The notes beneath the pieces were generated by a model, which searched no databases, was not told the origin of the DNA, and saw nothing but the letters and a program-made list of their open reading frames with translations. A DNA stretch of 64,000 nt from Haloactinopolyspora alba (GTDB taxonomy: Bacteria; Actinomycetota; Actinomycetes; Jiangellales; Jiangellaceae), in assembly GCF_003014555.1 (NCBI RefSeq), contig NZ_PYGE01000009.1:62001-126000 (forward strand). Reading direction: 5' to 3'. Below are positions 27,899 to 38,052 of the stretch, one piece after another (positions within the stretch are counted from its first letter, which is position 1; each line of letters starts with the position of its first letter). The position numbers and the translations under genes are program-made.

Positions 27899-28762
27899 AT
27901 GGGACAGGTCATCACGATCGGCCTCAACGGGCTCACCGTCGCCGCTCTCTACTTCCTGGTGGCCAGCGGCCTGACGTTGATCTTCGGGATGATGCGGGTC
28001 GTCAACCTGGCGCACGGCGCCTTCTACCTGCTCGGCGGGTACGTCGCGTTCAGCGTGATGGACTCCACGGACAGCTGGGGGCTGGGCCTGGCCGTCGCGT
28101 TGCTGACCGTCGGGCTGCTCGGCGTGCTCATGCACCAGGTGCTGCTGCGCGCGATCGAGCAGGAGGACATGAGGGTCGCGCTGGTCACGATCGGGGTGTC
28201 GCTCGTGCTGGCCGACCAGATGCTCGTCCAGTACGGCGGGGTGGCGTATTCGATCGCCCCGCCCGAGGCACTGCGCGGCGGCGTGGACATCGGGGTCGCG
28301 GACATCGTCTACCCGCGTTACCGGATCTTCGTACTCGTCCTGGCGGTGGCGGTCGGCCTCGCGCTGTGGCTGTTCATGAGCCGGACGCGCTTCGGCATGA
28401 TCATCCGGGCGGGTGTCGACGACCGGGACATGGTCGCCGCCACCGGCATCAACGTCCGGGCCGTGTTCGCCGTGGTGTTCTTCGTCGGCTCCGCGCTCGC
28501 CGGGCTGGCGGGCGCCGTCGGCGGTGGGGCGTTCTCGTTGGCGCCGGGGACCGACGTGGAGTACCTGCTCTACTCGCTGATCGTGGTGATCGTCGGCGGG
28601 ATGGGCAGTGTGGCCGGCGCCGCGATCGGGGCGTTGCTGGTCGGGCTGGTCTCCCAGTTCGCCCTCGGCTATCTGCCGGCGATGGCCTCGGTGATGACGT
28701 TCGCTCTGATGATCGTGGTGCTGGCGGTACGCCCGCAGGGGCTGATGGGCAGGCCGGCATGA
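27899..28762 (+). CDS. livH: LivH-type ABC transporter permease
   Basis: A 287-residue permease with about eight membrane segments (LTVAALYFLVASGLTLIFGMM near the N-terminus). The LivH hallmark RVVNLAHGAFYLLGGY and the C-terminal LIVVIVGGMGSVAGAAIGALLVG are present. The ATG is 4 nt after the cupin stop, and the end overlaps livM (ATGA). It belongs to the HAAT family, which carries branched-chain amino acids, urea, amides and some organic acids; operon context here points to a hydroxy acid. Confidence 0.92.
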   Translation: MGQVITIGLNGLTVAALYFLVASGLTLIFGMMRVVNLAHGAFYLLGGYVAFSVMDSTDSWGLGLAVALLTVGLLGVLMHQVLLRAIEQEDMRVALVTIGVSLVLADQMLVQYGGVAYSIAPPEALRGGVDIGVADIVYPRYRIFVLVLAVAVGLALWLFMSRTRFGMIIRAGVDDRDMVAATGINVRAVFAVVFFVGSALAGLAGAVGGGAFSLAPGTDVEYLLYSLIVVIVGGMGSVAGAAIGALLVGLVSQFALGYLPAMASVMTFALMIVVLAVRPQGLMGRPA

Positions 28763-29847
28763 CGTGGGCGCGCGCCAATGTCCGGATCCTGGTGGCGATC
28801 CTGATCGTGATCGCACTGGTGGCGTTCCCGTTCGTCGTCCCACGTCCGCAGTTCTGGGTCGTCAGCGTCGGCATCCGCTCGCTGTGGCTGGGCATCGTCG
28901 CGCTCAGCCTGATCTGGCTGTCCCGGTACACGGGGATGCTCTCGCTGGGGCAGATGACGTTCTGGGCGGTGGCGGGCTACGGCGTCGCGATCATGAGCAC
29001 GCAGAACGGTGTGCCGTACAGCATCTCGATCCCGGTGGCGATCGCGCTGGCGACGGTCGTCGGAGCGCTGGTGGGGCTGATCGCGGTGCGCACCCAGGGC
29101 GTCTATTTCCTGATGTTGACCCTCGCGACGTCGCAGCTCGCGTTCTACCTGGTGCTGAACGCCGCGTCGGTCACGCGGGGCTACGTGGGCATCGGCAACA
29201 TCGACCGGCCGGAGTTCCTCGGGCTGTCGATGTCGGACCGGAACGTCTTCTACTTCGTCGCGCTGGCTCTCGCGGCCGCGGTCTCCGCACTGGCCTGGTA
29301 TGCGACGCGGACCCCGTTCGGCCTGGCGTTGCAGGGCATCCGGGACAGCCCCGAACGGATGCGGGCGCTGGGCTACAACGTCTACCTGCACCGGGTGGCG
29401 GCTTTCACGTTCGCGTCGTTCATCGCGGCGGTCTCCGGTGCGTTGGCCCTGTTCTACCACGGGCGGATCACCCCTGGCGCGATCGACCTGATCCGGTCGA
29501 TCGACGTCCTGATCGTGTCGGTCCTGGGCGGGATCCATTCGCTGGCCGGCGCCTTCATCGGTGCGCTCGGCCTGACGACGCTGCAGAACTTCGCCCAGGA
29601 GGGCTACATCCAGGTCCGCCGGATCACGTTGACCGGAGTCGTCTTCGTCGCGGTGTTGCTGTTCTTCCGCGGCGGCATCGTCGACCTGCCCAACCAGCTC
29701 CGCGAGTACCGCAGATCGGCGAGCAGGCAGTGGGCACGATTCCGCTCCCGAAAGCACGACGGCCGTACGGATCGGCCGTCTGGAGCAGATGTGAGTGACT
29801 CCGCGGGCGGCGCCGACGGGCGGGATCGGCAACAGCTGCCTCGCTGA
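28759..29847 (+). CDS. livM: LivM-type ABC transporter permease
   Basis: A 362-residue permease of the HAAT family with about eight to ten helices. The LivM signatures are GMLSLGQMTFWAVAGYGVA, YFLMLTLATSQLAFYLVLNA and FGLALQGIRDSPERMRALGYN. A hydrophilic Arg/Ser-rich tail of some 45 residues (RRSASRQWARFRSRKHDG onward) is longer than usual. The ATG overlaps the livH stop (ATGA). Confidence 0.92.
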   Translation: MTWARANVRILVAILIVIALVAFPFVVPRPQFWVVSVGIRSLWLGIVALSLIWLSRYTGMLSLGQMTFWAVAGYGVAIMSTQNGVPYSISIPVAIALATVVGALVGLIAVRTQGVYFLMLTLATSQLAFYLVLNAASVTRGYVGIGNIDRPEFLGLSMSDRNVFYFVALALAAAVSALAWYATRTPFGLALQGIRDSPERMRALGYNVYLHRVAAFTFASFIAAVSGALALFYHGRITPGAIDLIRSIDVLIVSVLGGIHSLAGAFIGALGLTTLQNFAQEGYIQVRRITLTGVVFVAVLLFFRGGIVDLPNQLREYRRSASRQWARFRSRKHDGRTDRPSGADVSDSAGGADGRDRQQLPR

Positions 29848-29877
29848 GGCGAACAGTCCAGGAGAAGGGTGACACGC

Positions 29878-31191
29878 ATGACGAAACGCATCTCGTTGTC
29901 CGCACGCAGGCTGGGTGCCGTACCACTCGCGTTGGCACTGGGGCTCGCCGCATGCGGGCAGACCGACGACGGCGGCGGTGGCATGGGCCAGCCGGAGCTC
30001 GATGGCGGGGACCAGGCGGAGGCCGACACCGAGGCCGAGGGCGACGAACTGGTGATCGGCCGGATCAGCGCGTTGGAAGGCGCCTTCGCCGCCGGGGCCG
30101 AGGACGGCGAACGAGGGGTCCAGATGGCGCTCGAGGAGTTCGGGCACGAGGTTGCCGGCCGGCCGATCAGGACGATCGTCGAGAGCTCGGACACCACACC
30201 GGAGACGGTCGTCGAGCGTGCCAGGAAGCTGGTCGAGCAGGACGGCGTCGACATCATCCACGGGCCGCTGTCCGGCTCGGAGGGGGTCGCCCTGGCCGAC
30301 TACGCGAAGACCGTCCCGCACGTCACGTTCGTGGACGCCGCCTCGGGCGGAACCGAGACGACGCTGCGTGATCCGGCGGAGAACTACTTCCGCTGGCACT
30401 CGGACGGGGCGATGTGGACGGCGCCGATGGGGCCGTACGCGGTCGAGGAGCTCGGCTACGACCGGGTGGTGACGCTGGCCGAGGATTACTCGTTCCCGCA
30501 CTCGCAGGTCGGCGGTTTCCTGAACGGGTACTGTGCCGCGGGCGGAGAAGTGGCGGAGACGTTCTGGGTGCCGCTCGGAGAGAGCGACTACAGCTCGGTG
30601 ATCGCGTCCATCCCGGAGGACATCGACGCCATCTACGTCGCGCTCGGCGGATCGGACGCCGTGGACTTCCTCAGTCAGGCCATCAACTTCGGCATCGACA
30701 AACCGATCATCGGTGGTTCGATCCTGGTCGAGGAGACGGTGCTCAGTTCCGAAGGGCAGATCCGCGACGCCGCCCTCGGGACGGTCGCGTCGGGGGTGGT
30801 GCCACCGCCGGCCGCGGACGTCGCCGGCTGGCAGGACTTCGTCAGCCGTTACCAGGAGATGTTCCCGAACGGTTTCGACAACCCGTCGCATTTCGCCGCG
30901 CTCTATTACAACGGCTTCAAGGCGCTGCTGCTGGCGCTCGAGGAAGTGAACGGCGTCGTCGAGGAGGACGACGGCGAGGCGTTGCGGGCCGCGATGAGCG
31001 ATCTGCAGTGGGACTCGCCGATCGGCCCGCTGGCACTGAACGAGAACCGGCAGGCCGAGGGTGACGTGTTCATCTACGAAGTGGTGGAGGGCGACGACGG
31101 CGGGCTGACCACGGAGCTGCGCGACGTCGGTGAGGACATACCGCAGCCGGAGGTCGTGTGGGAGCGGCTTGATGGCTGCCCGGCGCCGTGA
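29878..31191 (+). CDS. Substrate-binding lipoprotein of a HAAT-type ABC transporter
   Basis: A 437-residue Leu/Ile/Val-binding-protein-like receptor (Peripla_BP_6). The signal ends in a lipobox (LALGLAAC), then a Gly/Glu/Asp-rich linker. Core segments are IGRISALEGAFAAGAEDGER, FVDAASGGTETTLRDPAENYFRW and a C-terminal region typical of the family. I chose the ATG at 29878 because AGAAGGG lies about 8 nt upstream; an upstream GTG at 29869 is too close to that site. The acidic mature N-terminus is unusual. It is the receptor for the livHMGF genes around it. Confidence 0.9.
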   Translation: MTKRISLSARRLGAVPLALALGLAACGQTDDGGGGMGQPELDGGDQAEADTEAEGDELVIGRISALEGAFAAGAEDGERGVQMALEEFGHEVAGRPIRTIVESSDTTPETVVERARKLVEQDGVDIIHGPLSGSEGVALADYAKTVPHVTFVDAASGGTETTLRDPAENYFRWHSDGAMWTAPMGPYAVEELGYDRVVTLAEDYSFPHSQVGGFLNGYCAAGGEVAETFWVPLGESDYSSVIASIPEDIDAIYVALGGSDAVDFLSQAINFGIDKPIIGGSILVEETVLSSEGQIRDAALGTVASGVVPPPAADVAGWQDFVSRYQEMFPNGFDNPSHFAALYYNGFKALLLALEEVNGVVEEDDGEALRAAMSDLQWDSPIGPLALNENRQAEGDVFIYEVVEGDDGGLTTELRDVGEDIPQPEVVWERLDGCPAP

Positions 31192-31954
31192 CCCGGCGCA
31201 CGCGGGCCGGATCCTGAGCACGCGTGCGCTGACGAGGCACTTCGGTGGCGTGCATGCCGTCTCGGACGTCGACCTGGACGTCGGGACCGGCGAGCGGGTC
31301 TCCGTCATCGGCCCGAACGGTGCGGGGAAGTCGACTCTGTTCAACCTGGTGGCCGGTGAGTTCCGGCCGAGCGGGGGACGGGTCGAGATGTTCGGTGCGG
31401 ACATGACGCGAGCGTCGATCCAGCAGCGAGCACACCGGGGGCTGGCCCGTACGTTCCAGACCTCGAAGCTGTTCACCAGCATGACCGTGGCGGACAACCT
31501 CTACCTGGCGTTGTGCGGCCGCCCGGGCTCGGTGCGGCGGTTGCGCGACGCCCGTCGCGACCACGAGCGCATCGGGCGCGCCCGCGGGTTGGCCGAACGC
31601 GCGGGACTCGGCGCCGAGTTCGGCGTCGAGGTCGGGGAGCTGTCGCACGGGCAGCAGCGGCAACTGGAGCTGGCGATGGCGCTGGCGGCGCAGCCGGCGC
31701 TGCTGATGCTCGACGAACCGGCGGCCGGCCTGTCCCCGTCCGAGCGCGGGCAGCTGACGACGGTGCTGCGCGAGCTGAGCGCCGGCGTGACGCTGCTGCT
31801 GATCGAGCACGACATGGACATCGCGCTGGTCATCGGGGAGCGGGTCGTCGTCATGTCCGACGGCGCGAAGGTGCTCGAGGGTTCGCCGTCGGAGATCCGG
31901 TCGAGCGAACTGGTCCGGCGCATCTACCTGGGAGGCACGCTCGATGTCCGATGA
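31172..31954 (+). CDS. livG: LivG-type ABC transporter ATP-binding protein
   Basis: A 260-residue ATPase. It shows Walker A IGPNGAGKSTLFNLVAG, the LivG block GLARTFQTSKLFTSMTVADN, signature LSHGQQRQLELAMALA, Walker B LLMLDEPAAGLSP and LLLIEHDMDIALVIG. The signature has H in place of the usual second Gly, common in LivG. ATG at 31172 gives MAARRRDP and overlaps the binding-protein gene by 20 nt; the 3' end overlaps livF by 11 nt. Confidence 0.92.
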   Translation: MAARRRDPAHAGRILSTRALTRHFGGVHAVSDVDLDVGTGERVSVIGPNGAGKSTLFNLVAGEFRPSGGRVEMFGADMTRASIQQRAHRGLARTFQTSKLFTSMTVADNLYLALCGRPGSVRRLRDARRDHERIGRARGLAERAGLGAEFGVEVGELSHGQQRQLELAMALAAQPALLMLDEPAAGLSPSERGQLTTVLRELSAGVTLLLIEHDMDIALVIGERVVVMSDGAKVLEGSPSEIRSSELVRRIYLGGTLDVR

Positions 31955-32651
31955 CCACCGGTTGACGGTCCGGGACCTGGACGTCTACTACGACCAGGTC
32001 CACATCCTGCAGGGTGTCTCGTTCGACGTCGGTGCGGAACCGGTGGCGATGGTCGGGCGCAACGGGATGGGCAAGACCACTTTGGCCAAGGCGCTGGTCG
32101 GGTTGCACCCGGCCGGCGCCGGCTCGGTCACGTTCGACGGGCGGGAACTGCTCGGCGCGCGCCCGTACAAGGTCGTGGGGGCCGGCATCGGGTACGTGCC
32201 GCAGGGCCGTCGCATCTGGCCGGCTCTGAGCACCCACGAGCATCTGCGTATGGTCGGGGCGAAGCCGGGCTCACGGTGGACCGTGGACGCGGTGTACGAC
32301 CTCTTCCCGCGGCTGGCCGAACGCCGGCGCGTCGGCGCGTCGAAACTCTCGGGCGGGGAGCAGCAGATGCTCGCGATCGGACGGGCGTTGCTGACGAACC
32401 CGCGGATGCTGGTGATGGACGAGCCGTCGGAAGGGCTGGCGCCGTCGGTGGTCGAGCAGCTCGTCGGGACGTTGCGGACGTTGGTCGACGAAGGACAGCG
32501 GGTCTTCCTGATCGAACAGAACCTCGGATTCGCCACCGAGGTGGGCGAGCGCGTCCTGGTCATGGTCAACGGACGGATCGCGGCCGACATGGGCGCCGAC
32601 GAGCTGCTCGCGGACGAGGAGAAGCAGAACCTCTACCTCGGGGTCTCCTGA
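31944..32651 (+). CDS. livF: LivF-type ABC transporter ATP-binding protein
   Basis: A 235-residue ATPase, the last gene of the 10-kb glc/liv operon. Walker A VGRNGMGKTTLAKALVG, VPQGRRIWPALSTHEHL, signature LSGGEQQMLAIGRALL, Walker B MLVMDEPSEGLAP and VFLIEQNLGFATEV are visible. It is similar in plan to the livF at 19-741 but belongs to a different operon. Convergent with the second iclR gene 20 nt downstream; no obvious hairpin separates them. Confidence 0.92.
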   Translation: MSDDHRLTVRDLDVYYDQVHILQGVSFDVGAEPVAMVGRNGMGKTTLAKALVGLHPAGAGSVTFDGRELLGARPYKVVGAGIGYVPQGRRIWPALSTHEHLRMVGAKPGSRWTVDAVYDLFPRLAERRRVGASKLSGGEQQMLAIGRALLTNPRMLVMDEPSEGLAPSVVEQLVGTLRTLVDEGQRVFLIEQNLGFATEVGERVLVMVNGRIAADMGADELLADEEKQNLYLGVS

Positions 32652-32671
32652 TGCGCCGGGCGGCCCCGGGG

Positions 32672-33430
32672 TCAGGGCCCGATCGACGCGGCGAGTGCGG
32701 CGGCGGCGTCGCGCAGGACCGGCACCACTCTGCCGCCGGCGTCGGCGTCCACCCGGGTGTCCGGGCCCGAGATCGACAGTGCGGCCGGCGTGGGTGCTCC
32801 GGGCACCGGGACCGCGTAACACCGCACGCCGACCTCCTGCTCGCCGTCGTCGACGGCGTAGCCCTGCTCGCGGATGGCGTCGAGCTCGCCGGACAGGTCC
32901 TCGAGATCGGTGATGGTCCGCGGCGTCTGGCGTGGCAGCCCCGCGCGCTCGACGACGGTGTGCACGGCTTCGTCGGTGAGCTGGGCGAGCACTGCCTTGC
33001 CGACTCCGGTCGAGTGCATGTGGACACGTCTGCCCACTTCGGTGAACATGCGCATCGAGTGATGCGACGGCACCTGAGCCACGTAGACGACCATCTCGCC
33101 GTCGAGCATGGCGAGGTTGGCCGTCTCGCCGAGCGCCTCCACGAGGCCGGCCAGGTGCGGGCGAGCGGACGCTCCGAGCGCTCGGCCGGCTGTCTCGCCG
33201 AGCGGGACGAGGCGCGGGCCCAGTGCGTACCGGCGGGACGGCAGCCGCCGGACGTACCCGCGTCGCACCAGCGTGGCGACCAGCCGGTGGATGGTCGGCA
33301 GCGGTAGCCCGGACGCGGCGGCCAGCTGACTCAGGCTCGTCTCGCCGTCGGCGTCGGCCATCAGTTCGAGGAGGTCGAGCACCCGGTCGACGGACTGGAC
33401 GCCGCCGTGGGCGGACTGTTCGGCTGCCAC
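32672..33430 (-). CDS. IclR family transcriptional regulator
   Basis: A regulator of about 252 residues with the winged helix (GVQSVDRVLDLLELMAD, LPLPTIHRLVATLVRRGYVRR) and effector domain (NLAMLDGEMVVYVAQVPSHH, HSTGVGKAVLAQL, EVGVRCYAVPV, AALSISGPDTRV). GTG at 33430 is 9 nt from AAAGG; a GTG three codons upstream (33439) is nearly adjacent to that site and less likely. It is divergent from malate synthase and paralogous to the IclR at 21.7 kb. The promoter between it and malate synthase carries the TATCCAC element also found at the glc promoter. Confidence 0.9.
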   Translation of the reverse strand: MAAEQSAHGGVQSVDRVLDLLELMADADGETSLSQLAAASGLPLPTIHRLVATLVRRGYVRRLPSRRYALGPRLVPLGETAGRALGASARPHLAGLVEALGETANLAMLDGEMVVYVAQVPSHHSMRMFTEVGRRVHMHSTGVGKAVLAQLTDEAVHTVVERAGLPRQTPRTITDLEDLSGELDAIREQGYAVDDGEQEVGVRCYAVPVPGAPTPAALSISGPDTRVDADAGGRVVPVLRDAAAALAASIGP

Positions 33431-33501
33431 CGGCCGCACCTTTCGACGGATCGAGTTCGGATGGTCGCTGCGATCTTACGTGCAGGTCGCGGGACGGGGC
33501 A

Positions 33502-33534
33502 TTGTGATTCCACGACACGGAAGTTAGTATCCAC
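33502..33534 (+). promoter_or_regulatory. Promoter of malate synthase with IclR-type half-site
   Basis: TTGTGA (33502-33507), 17-nt spacer and TAGTAT (33525-33530) form a plausible promoter. TATCCAC (33528-33534) overlaps the -10 box, and TTCC-ACGACAC-GGAA (33508-33522) fills the spacer. The same TATCCAC word follows the -10 of the glc promoter at 22614. Confidence 0.6.
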
Positions 33535-33564
33535 AAAGCGATAAACGACGAGAGGTGGTCGCCC

Positions 33565-35175
<1,611 letters not shown>

Positions 35176-35185
35176 CCACGTTCAC

Positions 35186-35250
35186 CATGGAACTCCATGC
35201 GTCACCACCCCTGCAGGCCTCGTGACGCGTGCGAAAGCCTCGTGGTGGCC
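35186..35250. repeat. 65-bp structured repeat, copy 1
   Basis: This segment aligns without gaps to 55514-55578 (54 of 65 bases identical by direct count). It contains the inverted pair GCGTCAC/GTGACGC around a central CCTGCAGG palindrome. It lies in the convergent junction between malate synthase and the serine hydrolase gene. Confidence 0.8.
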
Positions 35251-35277
35251 CGGGGCGGCCGCGCGGCGGTGGACGGG

Positions 35278-36093
35278 TCAGCCGCGCAGCTCCGCGACGA
35301 CGGCGTCGTTGAACGGAGTCCACGCCTCGGCCGCCCACGGGCCGAAGTCGCGGTCGGTGAGTGCCACGCACGCGGCGCCGAGCTCCGGGTCCACCCACAG
35401 GAAGGTGCCGCTCTGGCCGAAGTGGCCGAACGTCCCGGCGGAGTTGGTGGTGCCGGTCCAGTGCGGCGACTTCGCGTCGCGGATTTCGAAGCCCAGGCCC
35501 CAGTCGTTCGGCTTCTGGTGCCCGTACCCGGGCAGAACGCCGGAAAGGCCGGGAAAGGCGACGCTGGTCGCCAGGTCGAGCGTCTCGTGGTGCAGCAGCC
35601 TGGGTGCCTGTAGCTCCGCGGCGAACGCGATCAGGTCGTGCAGCGACGACGACGCCCCCGCGCCGGGCGAGCCCTGGAACGTGGTCGCGGTCATGCGCAG
35701 CGGCGTGAGCAGACCGTCCTGGACGTACTCGGCGAACGGGATTCCCGACCGCTTGGCGACCGCGTCGGCCAGCTGCTCGAATCCGGTGCTGGAGTACAGC
35801 CGGCGCTCCCCGGGAGGGGCGACGACTTTGTGCTGGTCGAAGGCGAGCCCGCCGGTGTGTGCGAGCAGATGCCGGACGGTGGCGCCTTCTGGTCCCGCCG
35901 CGTCGTCGAGCCCGATGGCGCCCTCCTCGACGGCGAGCAGTGTGGCGTAGGCCGTCAGCAGTTTCGTCACCGACGCGAGCGGGTACACCCGGTCCGCATC
36001 GCCGTGGTGGCCCAGCACGGTCCCGTCACGTGACACGACGGCGGTGGCCGCGTTGTCGACGGGCCAGCTGTCGATCTGTCGCAGACTCTCCAT
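35278..36093 (-). CDS. Serine hydrolase, beta-lactamase/penicillin-binding-protein-like
   Basis: A 271-residue beta-lactamase-fold (class C/EstB-like) hydrolase. The nucleophile motif SxxK is SVTK near residue 42; the second motif reads YSS (LYSSTGFEQLAD) as in many esterase-like members, and FGHFGQSGT near the end is the expected third-block region. There is no signal peptide, so it is probably a cytoplasmic esterase or peptidase rather than a resistance enzyme. Short for the family. Monocistronic, convergent with malate synthase. Confidence 0.85.
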   Translation of the reverse strand: MESLRQIDSWPVDNAATAVVSRDGTVLGHHGDADRVYPLASVTKLLTAYATLLAVEEGAIGLDDAAGPEGATVRHLLAHTGGLAFDQHKVVAPPGERRLYSSTGFEQLADAVAKRSGIPFAEYVQDGLLTPLRMTATTFQGSPGAGASSSLHDLIAFAAELQAPRLLHHETLDLATSVAFPGLSGVLPGYGHQKPNDWGLGFEIRDAKSPHWTGTTNSAGTFGHFGQSGTFLWVDPELGAACVALTDRDFGPWAAEAWTPFNDAVVAELRG

Positions 36094-36117
36094 GCCGTCG
36101 ACCCTAGACGATGCCCG

Positions 36118-36178
36118 TTCCCATGATCATCGGCACTTTCCCGCTCATGTGGCCGGTAAGTGCCGATGATCATGGGAA
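36118..36178. repeat. 21-bp perfect inverted repeat spanning the end of the MFS gene
   Basis: Arms 36118-36138 (beginning TTCCCATGATCATCGGC) and 36158-36178 are exact complements around a 19-nt loop. The right arm encodes the last codons of the MFS transporter, and its stop codon lies in the loop. It would form a strong stem at the transcript end and is likely a terminator or a mobile repeat unit. Confidence 0.8.
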
Positions 36179-37377
36179 TGTTCGTGCCGCCACGCCGCGG
36201 TGGCGAGGGCCAACGCCGTCCCGGTGAGCGCCACGGCCACCCATACCGGCGCGACGTAGCCCCACCCGGCCGAGATGACGGCGCCGCCGGCCCACGGCCC
36301 TACCGTGTTGCCGACGTTGAAGGCGGACGTGTTCACCGATGCCGCGAGCGTGGGGGCGTCACCGGCGACGACGAACACGCGCGCGTTCAGCCCGGGCGCG
36401 ATCGAGAACCCGGTGAGCCCGACGGCGACGATGGCGACCACCGCGGCGACCGGGTGCCCCGACACGACGGCCAGCACGACGAGCGCCGTCGCGAGCGCGA
36501 TCAGACTGCCGAAGATGTTCGTGAACAGGCCACGGTCGGCGACGCGGCCGCCGATGGTGATGCCGACGAAAGTGCCGACGCCGAACAGCGCCAGCACGAA
36601 CGGCACCGAGTCCTCCGGCACGCCGGCGACATCGGTGAGCAGGGGAGCGAAGTACGAGAACGCGGCGAACACCGCGGCCTGGAACGATGCGGTCGTCGCC
36701 AGTGCGAGCCAGATCCGGCGGCCGCGGAAGACGCGCAGCTCGTCGCGTACGCGCACGGACGGGACGTCGCCGCCCTGCGTGCGCGGGATCACCGCCATGA
36801 CACCCACGGCCGCCAGAGCGGCGAGCGCGGCGACGGCCCAGAACGCCGCGCGCCAGCCGAGCTCCTGGCCCACCCAGGTGCCGGCCGGGACGCCGAGGAC
36901 GTTCGACAGGGTCAGCCCGCCGACCAGTACGGCCAGCGCTCGCGCCGTGCTGCCGACGGGCGCGAGGCGTACCGCGACCACCGAAGCGACTGCCCAGAAC
37001 GCGCCGGTCGCGACTGCGCTGACCACGCGCGTGACCATGAGCACCGAGTAGGAGGGTGCGAGCGCGCCCACGACGTGTCCGGCGACGAACACCGCGAGCG
37101 CGCCCAGCAGCGTCAGCTTGCGCGGTAGGCGCAGTGTGGCGACGGCCATGGTCGGAGCCCCGAGCGTCATGCCGATGGCGAACCCGGAGATCAGCAGCCC
37201 GGCGTCCGGGATGGACACGCCCATGTCCCGCGAGATCGTCGGCAGCAGGCCGGCGAGCATGAACTCGGTGGTGCCGAGGACGAAGATGCTCAGGCCGAGG
37301 AGGTAGACGGGACGTGGCACCCGTTCCTTCGACGGAGCCGGGGTGGCGGGCTCCGTGGGGGCGGCGGCGTCGGGCAC
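36145..37377 (-). CDS. MFS transporter (DHA1 type, AraJ/YdhP-like)
   Basis: A 410-residue, 12-helix drug- or sugar-exporter-like permease. Family markers are LGLSIFVLGTTEFMLAGLLP at the first helix, VTRVVSAVATGAFWAVASVVA and GGRVADRGLFTNIFG in the central loop. The GTG start follows AGGAG at 8 nt. The His-rich tail HEHSHDHRHLPAT runs into a 21-bp inverted repeat. A TetR-type gene lies 79 nt upstream in the same orientation, with matching operators before each gene, so the pair is a regulated efflux unit. The substrate is unknown. Confidence 0.9.
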   Translation of the reverse strand: MPDAAAPTEPATPAPSKERVPRPVYLLGLSIFVLGTTEFMLAGLLPTISRDMGVSIPDAGLLISGFAIGMTLGAPTMAVATLRLPRKLTLLGALAVFVAGHVVGALAPSYSVLMVTRVVSAVATGAFWAVASVVAVRLAPVGSTARALAVLVGGLTLSNVLGVPAGTWVGQELGWRAAFWAVAALAALAAVGVMAVIPRTQGGDVPSVRVRDELRVFRGRRIWLALATTASFQAAVFAAFSYFAPLLTDVAGVPEDSVPFVLALFGVGTFVGITIGGRVADRGLFTNIFGSLIALATALVVLAVVSGHPVAAVVAIVAVGLTGFSIAPGLNARVFVVAGDAPTLAASVNTSAFNVGNTVGPWAGGAVISAGWGYVAPVWVAVALTGTALALATAAWRHEHSHDHRHLPAT

Positions 37378-37391
37378 GGTGCGGCTCCTAG

Positions 37392-37413
37392 TTTTGGATC
37401 ATGTAGTTCAAAA
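37392..37413. promoter_or_regulatory. TetR operator in front of the MFS gene
   Basis: Inverted repeat TTTTGGA-N8-TTCAAAA, 14 nt before the MFS start. It has the same arms and spacer length as 38053-38074 before the tetR gene; A+T-rich arms stand out in this G+C-rich DNA. Confidence 0.7.
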
Positions 37414-37456
37414 TATGGGCGCGCTCGACGGTGATCGGCGGCCGGGCGGGGTCGGG

Positions 37457-38035
37457 TCAGAGCGAGTCGACGAGGGCGTCGACGATGTCGGTCAGGTGTT
37501 CGCGTCGCGCGGTCACGCGGCCGACGACGTGGATGCCGGTCAGCGCGCTGTGCGTAAGGCGCGCGAGAGCGTGGGCGTCCCGGTCCGCGGCGATCTCGCC
37601 GGTGCGCTGGCCGCGTTCGATCAGCGCCCGCATCGTCTCGACGATGGTCTCGAAGTCGTCGCGCACCAGAGCCGCGACGTCGTCGTCGGAGTTGCCGACC
37701 TCCACCGCGGCGTTCAGCGCCAGGCATCCACGGCGCCCGGGGTCGGCGAGCTGGGCTTCCAGTGCGTCGGTGAGGAAGTCGCGGATGATCGGCCGCACCG
37801 GGCCGGTCCGCTCGACCAGTTCGGCCTGGGCGCTGCGGGTGCGGTCGCCGTAGCGGCGCAGTGCTTTGCCGTACAGCTCACGTTTGCTGGTGAACGTGTT
37901 GTAGAGGCTGCTGCGCCCCACCCCGGTTCCCTCGCAGAGGTCGTCGGTGGAGGTCGCGGTGTAGCCGCCGTCCCAGAAGACGTTCATGGCCGCGTCGACG
38001 ACGGTGTCGGGGTCGAACTCTCGCGGGCGTGCCAT
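37457..38035 (-). CDS. TetR family transcriptional regulator
   Basis: A 192-residue repressor. The helix-turn-helix is at residues 6-50 (FDPDTVVDAAMNVFWDGGY, STDDLCEGTGVGRSSLYNTF); the rest is the ligand and dimer domain (GCLALNAAVEVGNSDDDVAA). I start at 38035 (MARPREFD), the family-typical beginning; an upstream start at 38089 would run through the operator. It stands upstream of the MFS gene and should repress both itself and the transporter through two shared sites. Confidence 0.9.
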   Translation of the reverse strand: MARPREFDPDTVVDAAMNVFWDGGYTATSTDDLCEGTGVGRSSLYNTFTSKRELYGKALRRYGDRTRSAQAELVERTGPVRPIIRDFLTDALEAQLADPGRRGCLALNAAVEVGNSDDDVAALVRDDFETIVETMRALIERGQRTGEIAADRDAHALARLTHSALTGIHVVGRVTARREHLTDIVDALVDSL

Positions 38036-38052
38036 GGCGTCGACGCTAGCAG

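Noticed and set aside
28669-31497. A 942-codon leftward frame across livM and the binding-protein gene
   Set aside because: It is antisense to two well-supported genes and shows no recognisable domain.
35278-36093. Beta-lactamase conferring resistance
   Set aside because: No signal peptide and an esterase-like YSS second motif, so a periplasmic or secreted lactamase role is unlikely.
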